Positions 25,859-34,568 of a DNA stretch of 56,235 nucleotides are shown here, piece after piece. The stretch is from Micavibrio sp. (lineage in GTDB: Bacteria; Pseudomonadota; Alphaproteobacteria; Micavibrionales; Micavibrionaceae): assembly GCA_028290825.1 (NCBI GenBank), contig JAQGJB010000062.1, positions 1-56,235 on the forward strand, read 5' to 3'. Position 1 is the first letter of the stretch; each line of letters starts with the position of its first letter. Under the pieces are notes generated by a model. The model saw only the letters and a program-made list of their open reading frames with translations. It was not told where the DNA came from and made no database searches. The position numbers and the translations under genes are program-made.

Positions 25859-26589
25859 TAAGCCGCCAGTACTTCATAAATAAAATCGCCGCAGATTTTC
25901 CGCGATTCCGAACTCGTGTAATGCCCGATCTTCGGCACGATTTTCTCGATGGCGCGACCGCCCGTGTAACGGTCCACCCATTCGAAAGACCAGCGATATT
26001 TTTCCTGCGGAAATTCCGGGTCTTTTTCGCCGTAAAGAAACAGGGTTTGCGGGGCGGATTGAAGCAGATGGTCCCCGCCCGGCCTTTCAATCACGATCGA
26101 CGAATGGCAGACCAGTGCCCCGATTTCCTGCGCCCGTGTATAAGCCGTGTATAGCGCCGTTCCGCCGCCCTGCGAAAACCCCATCAGCACAATCTGTTTT
26201 TCCGTCAGGCCGAACATATCCCGCTGTATATCGATAAACGCATTCAGGTTTTCAGCCACCTCCATGAGGCGCGGATGCAAGGCCGCACGGTCGCCATCGA
26301 TTCTGAACCATTCGCGCATCATCTCGGGCGGGTTACCATCATCCCCGGCAACAACCTCCTGCGGCACATGCAGGTGATGGTCCAGTCCCGGCGTCATGAC
26401 GTCGCTATCCATGGCCCGCGGCCCATGCACACAGAGCGCCATGGCCTGCGGCAGGCGCGCTCGAACCTCATCGGCCATCTTCTGCATATAGGTCGCATTG
26501 CGGCCATAACCATGCAGCATGACCACCAGCGACGTCACTGCACCCTCGGCGGGGCCAAAAGCCAGATATTGGAAACCGGGATCGGGCAA
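25858..26589 (-). CDS. Alpha/beta hydrolase (phospholipase/carboxylesterase family)
   Basis: A 243-residue esterase of the COG0400-like class: HGYGRN near residue 26 (oxyanion side), Ser139 in GFSQGGG, Asp190 in GEKDPEF and His223 in PKIGHYTS. No signal peptide, so cytoplasmic. The start appears to be TTG at 26589, because no in-frame ATG exists upstream; a perfect TATAAT on the minus strand (26613-26608) lies 18 bases before it, though with no clear -35. It is translationally coupled to the dehydratase gene, which hints at a shared pathway, perhaps deacylating a sugar derivative; that link is inference. Confidence 0.85.
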   Translation of the reverse strand: MPDPGFQYLAFGPAEGAVTSLVVMLHGYGRNATYMQKMADEVRARLPQAMALCVHGPRAMDSDVMTPGLDHHLHVPQEVVAGDDGNPPEMMREWFRIDGDRAALHPRLMEVAENLNAFIDIQRDMFGLTEKQIVLMGFSQGGGTALYTAYTRAQEIGALVCHSSIVIERPGGDHLLQSAPQTLFLYGEKDPEFPQEKYRWSFEWVDRYTGGRAIEKIVPKIGHYTSSESRKICGDFIYEVLAA

Positions 26590-26603
26590 AACACATCTTT
26601 CTA

Positions 26604-26632
26604 TTGAATTATAAGCCCTTCCGGTCTACCAC
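26604..26632 (+). promoter_or_regulatory. Weak candidate ribF promoter
   Basis: TTGAAT (26604-26609), a 17-base spacer and TACCAC (26627-26632), eight bases before the ATG. The -10 box lacks the usual final T. No Shine-Dalgarno sequence is present, which fits a leaderless start. Confidence 0.35.
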
Positions 26633-26640
26633 ATCCTCCC

Positions 26641-27582
26641 ATGGAAACGAAGATCTTTGACAGCTATAAAAACCTGCCTGCCGCCGCCAAGGGCTGCGTC
26701 ATTGTCATCGGTAACTTCGACGGCGTACATCTCGGACACCAGACCCTGCTGGCCGCTGCCCGTAAAATCGCCGATGAGATGGACCGGTCACTGGCGGTCC
26801 TGACGTTCGAGCCTCATCCACGCCGCCTGTTCCGACCCGATGATCCGCCGTTTCGCCTGACCACCGCCGCGCTGAAAGCCGAACGTCTGCAGGACGCGAA
26901 AGTTGATTATGTTTTTGCCGTTCCTTTCGACTGGGACTTTGCCTCCCTGACCGCGGACCAGTTTATCGATCAGGTTCTGCGCCATGAATTACAGCCTGCG
27001 CATATTGTGATCGGCTACGATTTCTGCTTCGGCCAGCTGCGCAAAGGCACACCCGAAACGTTGAAGGCCAGCAACATCCCCCTGACCATCGTCGATAAAG
27101 TGGCGGATGAAGGCGATGACGCTTTCTCCTCCAGCGCCATCAGACAGGCCCTTCGCCTCGGCGACATCGACCGTGCCAATGCCTTGCTCGGCTGGCCCTG
27201 GGAAATCCGCGGCATCGTGCAAAAGGGCGACCAGCGCGGCCGCGAACTCGGCTACCCCACGGCCAACGTCCCACTCGGCGACATCCTGCACCCGTCTTAC
27301 GGTGTTTACGCCACCTTTGTGAAAATTCTGGAAGACGGCCCCAACGCCCAGTGGCTGCCCTCCGCCACCAATATCGGCATCCGTCCGATGTTCGCCGTTC
27401 CTGTCGGCCAGGTGGAAACCTATATTTTCGATTTTAACCGCGATATCTATGGCAAAACGCTCTGCATCCGCCCGGTCAGGCGCCTGCGCGGCGAGGCCAA
27501 ATTTGAAAGCCTGGAGGCTCTCGTCGCGCAAATCGCGCAGGATTGCGCGGAAGCGCGGCACATTCTGGCATCGTCACCTTAA
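26641..27582 (+). CDS. ribF: Bifunctional riboflavin kinase / FAD synthetase
   Basis: RibF converts riboflavin to FMN and then FAD. The N-terminal FMN adenylyltransferase domain shows IGNFDGVHLGHQ (residues 23-34), FEPHPRRLF and GYDFCFG; SSSAIRQAL follows. The C-terminal flavokinase domain begins near residue 185 with GIVQKGDQRGRELGYPTANV, and continues with YGVYAT, NIGIRPMF and the catalytic-Glu region VETYIFDFNRDIYG. Length 313 aa is standard. It stands alone, divergent from the esterase gene and convergent with the ClpP-like pair. Confidence 0.96.
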   Translation: METKIFDSYKNLPAAAKGCVIVIGNFDGVHLGHQTLLAAARKIADEMDRSLAVLTFEPHPRRLFRPDDPPFRLTTAALKAERLQDAKVDYVFAVPFDWDFASLTADQFIDQVLRHELQPAHIVIGYDFCFGQLRKGTPETLKASNIPLTIVDKVADEGDDAFSSSAIRQALRLGDIDRANALLGWPWEIRGIVQKGDQRGRELGYPTANVPLGDILHPSYGVYATFVKILEDGPNAQWLPSATNIGIRPMFAVPVGQVETYIFDFNRDIYGKTLCIRPVRRLRGEAKFESLEALVAQIAQDCAEARHILASSP

Positions 27583-27611
27583 GTTTGGCTGATGAGCATT
27601 AGAGGACGCGC

Positions 27612-28202
27612 CTAATGCGGCTGAAGCTCATAATTTTTGACGCTGCCTGCATAGACCTCATGCACGAATCCAAGCGCCTGCGCACGAATGCCGAAAACGG
27701 ATGAAGATAAATGGATCAGCTTCTCAGCTTCCGCCTGGTTATACGTCTTAAGGCAGCGCTCCGCATAAAAGCCATGGAGCATCTCTCTCTGCTCGGCCAT
27801 TTCCTCAAGCCAGCTTTCCCATCTGGCCGCCGAACCCCAGAAACCCGGATACGGCGCATCCAGACCGATCGTCGCACTCCGGGAGATTAACCGGTAATCC
27901 CCGGCCATCGCGATCGCGGCCGCAACCCCCTTCGCCGTTCCCACAACATGCGTCGTAATGGGTGAACGTATTTCTTCCATCATTGTCTGGATTAACAAAA
28001 ACCCATCGATAATCGACCCCCCACTTGAATTGATTTTCAGGGTTATCGGTTCGCCGGGATGCGCATCGTCCAAATGTTTCAGAGTGGCAATGACTGACGT
28101 AACGCGTTCGGGTGTGACATCTCCGTAAAAATCGACAGCATTCTCCGTGGCTCTCGCTTTAAAATGTTCGCCACAGGATAGGTTCGAATTATTTGCAGTC
28201 AT
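27612..28202 (-). CDS. ClpP-family protein lacking the catalytic Ser and His (ClpR-like)
   Basis: A 196-residue member of the ClpP/crotonase fold. The fold is well kept: VDFYGDVTPERV, PITLKINSSGGSIIDGF and VVGTAKGVAAAIAMAG. However, where ClpP has the nucleophile in GQAASMGA this protein has GTAKGVAA (Gly92 for Ser), and the MIHQP His is replaced by Asp115 in IGLDAP. The Asp-bearing segment is also changed. It is therefore unlikely to be a peptidase by itself. It lies 31 bases after a Ser/His-containing paralogue on the same strand, recalling ClpP/ClpR pairs. GGAG precedes the ATG. A structural subunit or regulator is the likeliest role. Confidence 0.8.
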   Translation of the reverse strand: MTANNSNLSCGEHFKARATENAVDFYGDVTPERVTSVIATLKHLDDAHPGEPITLKINSSGGSIIDGFLLIQTMMEEIRSPITTHVVGTAKGVAAAIAMAGDYRLISRSATIGLDAPYPGFWGSAARWESWLEEMAEQREMLHGFYAERCLKTYNQAEAEKLIHLSSSVFGIRAQALGFVHEVYAGSVKNYELQPH

Positions 28203-28233
28203 GCCCGATACTCTCCGTTAAATACTGATAACC

Positions 28234-28965
28234 CTAGCCTAGTGCCGGACCGCGTCTTTTATGAACGGCCAGATGTGCCTCATTGGATTTCTGCGCGGCT
28301 TCATTGAAGGCGGATTTACATTCGGCATAACCGGCAATCTTGTCAATGACCCCCAGTTCCAGCGCTTCCGCAGGATACATGAAATAATCGCGGACCATTT
28401 TCTTGGACAGGGTTTTAGACGACGTTCCTGTCGTCATCGCATAAAACGCCAGCATGCGCGCCCTTGTATGTTTCATTTCCTCTGCGGAAATCGCCACATC
28501 GCCTGCCTGTCCCTCGACATTGGAAATCGAAGCCTCATGCATCATGATGGATGCATTGGGCGTTGCCGAACGATGCCCCTTGGCACCGGCAAGAAGAATT
28601 GTCGTCCCCATCGATGCCACCCGGCCGATAGCACAGGTATGAACAGGCGATGAAATCATGTTCATCATATCGATAATAGCCCAGCCCTGTGTAACCGCTC
28701 CGCCCCCGGAATTGACCAGCATGGTGATCGGCGTGCCGGGGCTGGCGGCCTCATGAAAAAGCAATTCGGCGATGACCCGGTCGGCCATATCCTGATTCAC
28801 AGGACCGTCAACTTTGACGATGCGGGACTTGGCGAGGATGCTGCGCGGCCCGTCATTGTCACCGACAGGCTTAAGATTAAAAATAGGGGTGAAAACTGGT
28901 GCAGATTCGACTGGCGTTTTAAAGGCTTCCGAATTTCCGCGCGCTCTGGCAGCTGTATTGCTCAT
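28234..28965 (-). CDS. ClpP-family protease subunit, Ser/His retained
   Basis: A 243-residue ClpP-family protein with an N-terminal extension of about 45 polar residues. Nucleophile Ser118 lies in GRVASMGTT and His143 in IMMHEAS, both aligned with ClpP. The Asp of the triad is not at its usual place: that position reads Lys in SKKMVRDYFM, although an Asp follows four residues later and could substitute. PVNQDMADRVIAELLFHEA and LVNSGGGAVTQGWAI are standard. AGGGAGA precedes the ATG. It is the upstream gene of a pair with the Ser/His-less paralogue. No Clp ATPase gene is in the window, so this is probably not the main housekeeping ClpP. Confidence 0.85.
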   Translation of the reverse strand: MSNTAARARGNSEAFKTPVESAPVFTPIFNLKPVGDNDGPRSILAKSRIVKVDGPVNQDMADRVIAELLFHEAASPGTPITMLVNSGGGAVTQGWAIIDMMNMISSPVHTCAIGRVASMGTTILLAGAKGHRSATPNASIMMHEASISNVEGQAGDVAISAEEMKHTRARMLAFYAMTTGTSSKTLSKKMVRDYFMYPAEALELGVIDKIAGYAECKSAFNEAAQKSNEAHLAVHKRRGPALG

Positions 28966-29150
28966 TATGGTAGTCTCCCTGTATAAGTTTTTTAATTGCG
29001 CCTAAATTATCATAAAAAGAGCCGTCTGAAACGATAAATTTGATAACACATTCAAACTACTAGTAAAATTGGTTTACAGAACAATACCCTAACGTCTATC
29101 CCAATCTCTGGTATCCGCATTTCGGTACCTCTGCCAAACACCGAAGCACC

Positions 29151-29179
29151 TTGATTTTGCTGCATTTCTTGGCGATAGT
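29151..29179 (+). promoter_or_regulatory. Promoter of the ileS-lspA transcription unit
   Basis: TTGATT (29151-29156), a 17-base spacer and GATAGT (29174-29179) predict a start near 29186 and a leader of about 39 bases. I see no T-box or other riboswitch in the 258-base gap. Confidence 0.5.
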
Positions 29180-29224
29180 GCCTGTCTCATTTCTTATGAA
29201 TTATCAAAGACGATAGGCCGGACT

Positions 29225-32167
29225 ATGACCGACAGCCCAAAAACCAGCGCTGACCTCTACAAGGACACCGTTTTCCTGCCGAAAACAGAATTCCCGATGC
29301 GCGGCGAACTGCCAAAGAACGAACCGGTCATCCTGAAAAAATGGCAGGACATGGATCTCTATACCCGCTTGCGCGAAACCTCCGCCTCTCGCCCGAAATG
29401 GGTTCTGCACGACGGCCCCCCTTACGCGAACGGCGACATCCACATGGGTCATGCCATGAACAAGACTTTGAAGGACGTCATCAACCGGTCCTGGCAGATG
29501 TCCGGTTACAACGCGCCCTACGTTCCAGGCTGGGATTGCCACGGCCTTCCCATCGAATGGAAGATTGAAGAAAAATACCGCAATGAGGGGAAGAACAAAG
29601 ACGAAGTCGACCCCATCGCCTTCCGCGCCGAATGCCGCGCCTTCGCTAAGAAATGGGTCGATACGCAAGCCGCGCAGTTCCAGCGCCTCGGCGTCACCGG
29701 CGACTGGAAAACCCCTTACCTCACCATGACCAACCGCGCCGAGGCGCAGATCGTCCGTGAGATTCACAAATTCCTCCTGAACGGCGCGCTCTACAAAGGC
29801 GTAAAACCCGTCCTCTGGTCCGTCGTCGAAAAAACCGCCCTCGCCGAAGCCGAAGTCGAATACAAGGAACACAAATCCATCACGGTCTGGGTCAAATTCC
29901 CGATAAAATCGACCAGTATCAAAGGCATCAAGGACGCTGGCATCGTTATCTGGACTACCACACCGTGGACCCTCCCTTCCAACCGCGCCCTCGCCTACGG
30001 CAAGGACATGACCTACGCGATGTATGAAGTCGGCGGCATTGCCGAAGGCAGCAAAGCCCGCGCCGGTGAAAACATCATCGTCTCCAAAGCCCTCGCCGAT
30101 GCCGTGAAGGAACAGGCTAAAATCACCGAATGGACCGAACTCGCTACCTTTAAGGGCAGCGAATTCGAAGGCACAATTGCATCCCACCCGCTGCGCGGAC
30201 AAGGCTACGATTACGACATCCCCATGCTTGCAGGCGACTTCGTCACCGAAGATACCGGTACCGGCTTCGTCCACCTGGCCCCGAGCCACGGTGAAGACGA
30301 CTACTGGCTCTACATGACTCACTTTGGCGCCGACAACATTCCCGACAATGTTACCGATGACGGCAAATACCGCGACCACGTTCCGCTTTTCGCAGGGATG
30401 GAAGTCCTCACCGAAAAGGGCGAGCTGGGGAACGGCAACTTCGCCGTCCTCAAAGCCCTCGATGAGGCAAACGGCCTCCTCTCCAAAGGCTCTCTGAAAC
30501 ACGAATACCCGCATAGCTGGCGTTCCAAAGCCCCGCTGATCTTCCGCACCACGCCGCAATGGTTCATTTCCATGGACGAACGCAAAAATACCAGCGTCGC
30601 CATCGGCGCGGGCAGCAACGACCGCCCGACCCTGCGCACCGTGGCCCTCGACGCCATCAAGGACACCAAATGGGTCCCGGCCAAAGGCGAAACCCGCATC
30701 ACCGCCATGATCGAAAACCGCCCCGACTGGTGCATTTCGCGTCAACGCGCCTGGGGCGTACCGATCGCCCTTTTTCTCAATAAACGAACCGACGAACCTT
30801 TACGCGATCCTGAAGTCCTGACCCGCATCTCCGACGCCTTTGAAAAAGAAGGTGCAGATGCGTGGTGGACGATGCCTGCGCAGGACTTCCTCGGCTCTAA
30901 ATACAAAGCCGAAGATTATAACCAGGTCTTCGACATCGTTGACGTCTGGTTTGAATCCGGATCGACCCACGCTTTCGTCCTCGGCGACACCAAGACCTGG
31001 CCTGTTTTTGAAGGCGTTGGCAAAGCCGACCTTTACCTCGAAGGCTCCGACCAGCATCGTGGCTGGTTCCACTCCTCCCTTCTTGAATCCTGCGGCACCA
31101 ACGATCACGCCCCGTTCAAGACCGTCCTCACCCACGGCTTCGTTCTGGATGAGAAGGGCTATAAAATGTCCAAGTCACTCGGCAATGTTGTTGATCCATT
31201 GGAAGTCATCGAGCAGCAAGGGGCCGACATCCTCCGCCTCTGGGCCATGATGTCCGATTACTCCGAAGACATCCGCATCAGCAAGGACACGATGAAACTG
31301 ACCGGCGATCTCTACCGCCGTATCCGCAACACTTTCCGCTACCTCCTCGGCGCGCTTGACGGCTTCAATCCGGCCGAGCGTCTGCAACCGTCCGAATACA
31401 AAAACATGCCGGAACTGGAACAGCTCGTCCTGCACTGGATCGCCGAACTGGACCAGCAGGTGCGCGGCCACATCGAAAATTACGAATTCGGCCGTATCAT
31501 CCACGCCGTCCACAATTTCTGCACCAACGAACTTTCGGCCTTCTATTTCGACATCCGCAAGGACCGCCTCTATTGCGACCGACCCGACCTCTTTGAACGC
31601 CGCGCAACCCGTACCGTGATGGCGCACCTGTTCGAATGCCTTACCACCTGGCTGGCCCCGTATCTGTGCTTCACTACCGAAGAAGCCTGGTCCCACCGTC
31701 CGGCAGGCGTTTTCGAAGACAATGACAGCATCCATCTGCGCAACTTCCCTGTCGTTCCTAAAGACTGGCGCAACGATGCGCTGGAAGAAAAATGGAACAC
31801 CATCATGGGTATCCGCCGCGTTGTCCTCGGCTCTCTCGAACCAAAGCGCGCCGATAAAACCATCGGCTCCTCGCTTGAGGCCCACCCGACCGTTTATCTG
31901 GCTGGCAGCGCAGACGGGATCGATCTCGCCGAACTCTGCATCACCTCTCAGGTCACGGTAAAACCATCCTCCGAAGCCCCGGCAGATGCCTTCCGTCTCG
32001 CCGATGTCGCTGATGTCGCCGTATCCTTCGCCAAAGCCGAGGGTGGAAAGTGCCAGCGCTGCTGGAAAATCCTGCCCGATGTCGGCAGCGACCCGGAATA
32101 TCCTGAACTCTCAGCCCGTGATGCGGATGCCGTCCGCTGGTATGCCAGTAACAGGAAGGCGGCCTGA
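29225..32167 (+). CDS. ileS: Isoleucyl-tRNA synthetase
   Basis: A 980-residue class I synthetase charging tRNA-Ile. The HIGH box is HMGH at residues 73-76 within PPYANGDIHMGHAMNK, and KMSKS begins at Lys647. TTPWTLPSNRA marks the CP1 editing domain that hydrolyses Val-tRNA-Ile, and DWCISRQRAWGVPI is standard. The C-terminal zinc-finger fragment CQRCWKI has kept its first Cys pair, but the second pair is missing near the end (the tail reads LSARDADAVRWYASN), common in alphaproteobacteria. It is the first gene of a block with a ClpS-like gene (two bases downstream) and lspA. The Shine-Dalgarno sequence is weak. Confidence 0.97.
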   Translation: MTDSPKTSADLYKDTVFLPKTEFPMRGELPKNEPVILKKWQDMDLYTRLRETSASRPKWVLHDGPPYANGDIHMGHAMNKTLKDVINRSWQMSGYNAPYVPGWDCHGLPIEWKIEEKYRNEGKNKDEVDPIAFRAECRAFAKKWVDTQAAQFQRLGVTGDWKTPYLTMTNRAEAQIVREIHKFLLNGALYKGVKPVLWSVVEKTALAEAEVEYKEHKSITVWVKFPIKSTSIKGIKDAGIVIWTTTPWTLPSNRALAYGKDMTYAMYEVGGIAEGSKARAGENIIVSKALADAVKEQAKITEWTELATFKGSEFEGTIASHPLRGQGYDYDIPMLAGDFVTEDTGTGFVHLAPSHGEDDYWLYMTHFGADNIPDNVTDDGKYRDHVPLFAGMEVLTEKGELGNGNFAVLKALDEANGLLSKGSLKHEYPHSWRSKAPLIFRTTPQWFISMDERKNTSVAIGAGSNDRPTLRTVALDAIKDTKWVPAKGETRITAMIENRPDWCISRQRAWGVPIALFLNKRTDEPLRDPEVLTRISDAFEKEGADAWWTMPAQDFLGSKYKAEDYNQVFDIVDVWFESGSTHAFVLGDTKTWPVFEGVGKADLYLEGSDQHRGWFHSSLLESCGTNDHAPFKTVLTHGFVLDEKGYKMSKSLGNVVDPLEVIEQQGADILRLWAMMSDYSEDIRISKDTMKLTGDLYRRIRNTFRYLLGALDGFNPAERLQPSEYKNMPELEQLVLHWIAELDQQVRGHIENYEFGRIIHAVHNFCTNELSAFYFDIRKDRLYCDRPDLFERRATRTVMAHLFECLTTWLAPYLCFTTEEAWSHRPAGVFEDNDSIHLRNFPVVPKDWRNDALEEKWNTIMGIRRVVLGSLEPKRADKTIGSSLEAHPTVYLAGSADGIDLAELCITSQVTVKPSSEAPADAFRLADVADVAVSFAKAEGGKCQRCWKILPDVGSDPEYPELSARDADAVRWYASNRKAA

Positions 32168-32169
32168 TC

Positions 32170-32493
32170 ATGACCACTGCCGGCGACACAATTGTTGAAA
32201 AGAAAGAACGGGTCGCTATCGGTCCGCCGCCCAAGATGTATAATGTCGTTGTGCGCGACAACACCGTTACCGAGATGTTGTTTGTGGTCAGCATGCTGAC
32301 TGACGTCTTCAATATGAACAAAGAAACCGCAATCAATAAAATGCTCGAAGTCCATAAACAGAAACGCACCAATATCGGCCCGTTCACCCGGGACATAGCG
32401 GAAGCCAAAAAAAACCGGTGCATGGACTACGCCAGAAATGCGGACCTGCCCCAGAACCGCGAACTCCTTACCACGATGGAACCGGCGCCATAA
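32170..32493 (+). CDS. ClpS-like adaptor with a changed N-degron pocket
   Basis: A 107-residue protein matching ClpS across the core: PPKMYNVVVRD, TEMLFVVSMLTDVF, INKMLEVHKQ and FTRDIAEAK, ending near TMEP as ClpS does near CTLE. ClpS delivers N-end-rule substrates to ClpA. Here the pocket segment that is NDDYTPM in E. coli reads DNTVTEM (residues 30-36): the Asn and first Asp are swapped and the second Asp becomes Thr. His62 and Met36 are kept. It may bind another degron or none. It is wedged between ileS (two bases) and lspA (TAATG overlap) rather than next to clpA. Confidence 0.75.
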   Translation: MTTAGDTIVEKKERVAIGPPPKMYNVVVRDNTVTEMLFVVSMLTDVFNMNKETAINKMLEVHKQKRTNIGPFTRDIAEAKKNRCMDYARNADLPQNRELLTTMEPAP

Positions 32494-33071
32494 TGAATTT
32501 TCACACCCTGAAACTCCCCCAAGCCTTGGCAATCACCGCGCTTATTTTCATTGCCGACCAGGTCAGTAAATGGTTCGTGGTCGAGCAGATCATCAAACCG
32601 CTGGCTCTTCCTGACCGCACAGACCCCAGCGCAATGCCGTTTATCGCCTGGCTTCTGCATGCGCGCGACCCCATGCCCTTCGCGCAGGACCAAATTCTTC
32701 CTTTTTTCAACCTCGTCATGGTCTGGAACAAAGGCGTCAGTTTTGGAATTTTCAACAACCACGGCGCTAGCGGCCCGCTGCTGCTCACCATTCTCGCCAT
32801 TGCTATTGTTACGATGTTCCTCATCTGGATGGTGCGTTCGCCCTCAGGCCTCGTCCGTCTTTCCATCGCGATGATTATCGGCGGAGCTTTGGGAAATGTC
32901 GTGGACCGGCTGCGTTTCGGCGCAGTGGCGGATTTTCTTGATTTCCACCTTGGAAACCTGCACTGGCCCGCCTTTAACCTTGCAGATTCAACGATCTGCC
33001 TCGGTATTGCCATGCTCCTCATCCATAGTCTATTCTTCGATACCCAAAAGAAACAGGCCGCATCCCAATGA
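32493..33071 (+). CDS. lspA: Lipoprotein signal peptidase (signal peptidase II)
   Basis: An inner-membrane aspartyl protease that removes signal peptides from prolipoproteins. Four membrane helices are visible in 192 residues. The catalytic Asp pair is D147 (VADFLD) and D165 (FNLADS); NKGVSFGIF and GGALGNVVDRL are conserved. A loop after the first helix (about residues 35-68) is longer than in E. coli. Its ATG overlaps the TAA of the ClpS-like gene by one base, and its TGA overlaps the next start by four bases. The next gene encodes a lipoprotein, a likely substrate. Confidence 0.95.
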   Translation: MNFHTLKLPQALAITALIFIADQVSKWFVVEQIIKPLALPDRTDPSAMPFIAWLLHARDPMPFAQDQILPFFNLVMVWNKGVSFGIFNNHGASGPLLLTILAIAIVTMFLIWMVRSPSGLVRLSIAMIIGGALGNVVDRLRFGAVADFLDFHLGNLHWPAFNLADSTICLGIAMLLIHSLFFDTQKKQAASQ

Positions 33072-33586
33072 CCAGAACTTCGTTACTCACACTCCTGATC
33101 CTGACACTCGCCGCCGGCACCCTCTCCGCCTGTTCCGACGCCAAGAAACAGCTGGGCATGGACCCGATCACCGGCCCGGATGAATTCTCGGTCGTAAAAC
33201 GCGCCCCTCTTGAAATGCCGCCGGATTTTTCTCTGCGCCCTCCTATGCCAGGCGCCCCGCGCCCGCAGGAACAGGCAACTTCGGAACAGGCCCGTAACGC
33301 CATCCTCGGTCAGTCCGGTGTTACGGATCAAGTGACCAAGGGTGAAAGCGCCCTTCTGAGCGATGCGCAGGCCAACGCCAACCCGAACATCCGACAGATT
33401 GTCGATACCGAATCCACAAAAACAACCGGCAAGAAAACTCCTGTTGTAAAACGCCTCCTGAACATCGGCAGCGACAAACCAGCCGCAAAGATTGTCGATC
33501 CGACGGCAGAGGCCCAGCGCCTGAAGAACAATGCGGAGCAGGGTAAACCCGTTACTGCGGGTGCGACCCCGGATATTGACGACTGA
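33068..33586 (+). CDS. DUF3035 lipoprotein
   Basis: A 172-residue lipoprotein: signal peptide with lipobox LSAC and lipidated Cys22. PDEFSVVKRAPLEMPPDFSLRPP is the hallmark of DUF3035, a mainly alphaproteobacterial family of unknown function that often lies after lspA. The rest is low-complexity and Ala/Lys/Thr-rich, probably unstructured. The start overlaps the lspA stop by four bases (ATGA). The last 35 bases overlap the convergent gene at 33552. Confidence 0.88.
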   Translation: MTRTSLLTLLILTLAAGTLSACSDAKKQLGMDPITGPDEFSVVKRAPLEMPPDFSLRPPMPGAPRPQEQATSEQARNAILGQSGVTDQVTKGESALLSDAQANANPNIRQIVDTESTKTTGKKTPVVKRLLNIGSDKPAAKIVDPTAEAQRLKNNAEQGKPVTAGATPDIDD

Positions 33587-34436
33587 TTTCCGGCGGCGCC
33601 GGGCGGAAGACTGGTTTATTGAACTCCCGCGCCGTATAAGAATCGCGCATCAGTCTCTGCCCCTCATCCAGCGCTGCAATTGCTGTGACCATCAGATGCT
33701 CTGCGAGCTCTTTCATTGCCTGGCCCCGCGCCGAAAGCGTGCTCCTGCGGGCGTCGGACATCACCTGGATTCCTAATAAAATCTGCATAGTGTCGTCCAT
33801 GACCACAGTGGTTGTATGTGCATAACGAAGAGTTTCCATCGCCAAAGCCGTCTGCCATCCTGCCAGATTGAATACAGAGACAAGGTCTTTATTCTTCTTC
33901 AGATATTCACGCCCCGTCGCCCGCCCGGCCACCAGATCTTCGTAACGCGCCTGAACAAATTCCAGACTGTCCAGAAACTCCCGGTAAACAAGGATATCGC
34001 CATAGGGGAGATTTTCAGGATCGTGAATGGCCATGGCCTTTTTCATGTCGGCTGCAATCTGTTGGATTTCGGCCCCGTGTGCCGCGATATCGCCGTCAAC
34101 CTTCGCGCGCCAGACCTTGCCTGCAAAAATCACATCCATATTTTCAAGATAATCGGCAATCTTGGTTGCGCGCGCCTTGCTTGCTTGCGCGAGAGCCAAA
34201 GTATCGTGCAGCATATGGTCAGCCAACGGTTCGATATCAACCTTCGGTCTGGCCTCCGGGTCGTCAGGATCAGGCGGGAAATGATAATTATAAAAATTAT
34301 TCATATACATAAGGCCTGAATTGCAGGGCTGTATGCCTTCATCTTTCATTGCATAAAGTATTTTGCTGAACATCCCGAGCCGCACCCGCAGCCAATCATC
34401 CAGTTCCCAGTCATAGCCCGGCATTGCGGTGGCCAT
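33552..34436 (-). CDS. Unrecognised 294-residue protein
   Basis: A soluble, acidic, helix-rich protein with no signal peptide. I do not recognise it. The start has MPGYDWELDDWLRVRLGMF; a Pro/Asp-rich loop (FPPDPDDPEARPKVD) sits near 53-67. Long helices dominate the rest (YLENMDVIFAGKVWRAK, ARGQAMKELAEHLMVTA), and the tail is Pro-rich. A good AGGGAG precedes the ATG. It overlaps the 3' end of the DUF3035 gene by 35 bases on the opposite strand and is divergent from the first M16 peptidase gene. It looks like a lone insertion into an otherwise conserved plus-strand block. Confidence 0.68.
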   Translation of the reverse strand: MATAMPGYDWELDDWLRVRLGMFSKILYAMKDEGIQPCNSGLMYMNNFYNYHFPPDPDDPEARPKVDIEPLADHMLHDTLALAQASKARATKIADYLENMDVIFAGKVWRAKVDGDIAAHGAEIQQIAADMKKAMAIHDPENLPYGDILVYREFLDSLEFVQARYEDLVAGRATGREYLKKNKDLVSVFNLAGWQTALAMETLRYAHTTTVVMDDTMQILLGIQVMSDARRSTLSARGQAMKELAEHLMVTAIAALDEGQRLMRDSYTAREFNKPVFRPAPPEISRQYPGSHPQ

Positions 34437-34568
34437 TCTTTATCTCCCTGCTCGCTTTTTTCTTGCAGCCCAATCTAGCCGTGAAAAAAACCTTATGTCA
34501 AAAACTTTATTTCTCTGTTTGATTGCCAAAGCCTTGATAATACAGACCTTCCCCTGCATCTTAAGGGA

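Noticed and set aside
29204-30745. 513-codon minus-strand open frame opposite ileS
   Set aside because: Fully antisense to a certain gene; its Gly/Phe/Val/Asp-rich composition is what the complement of GC-rich coding sequence gives. No start signals were seen.
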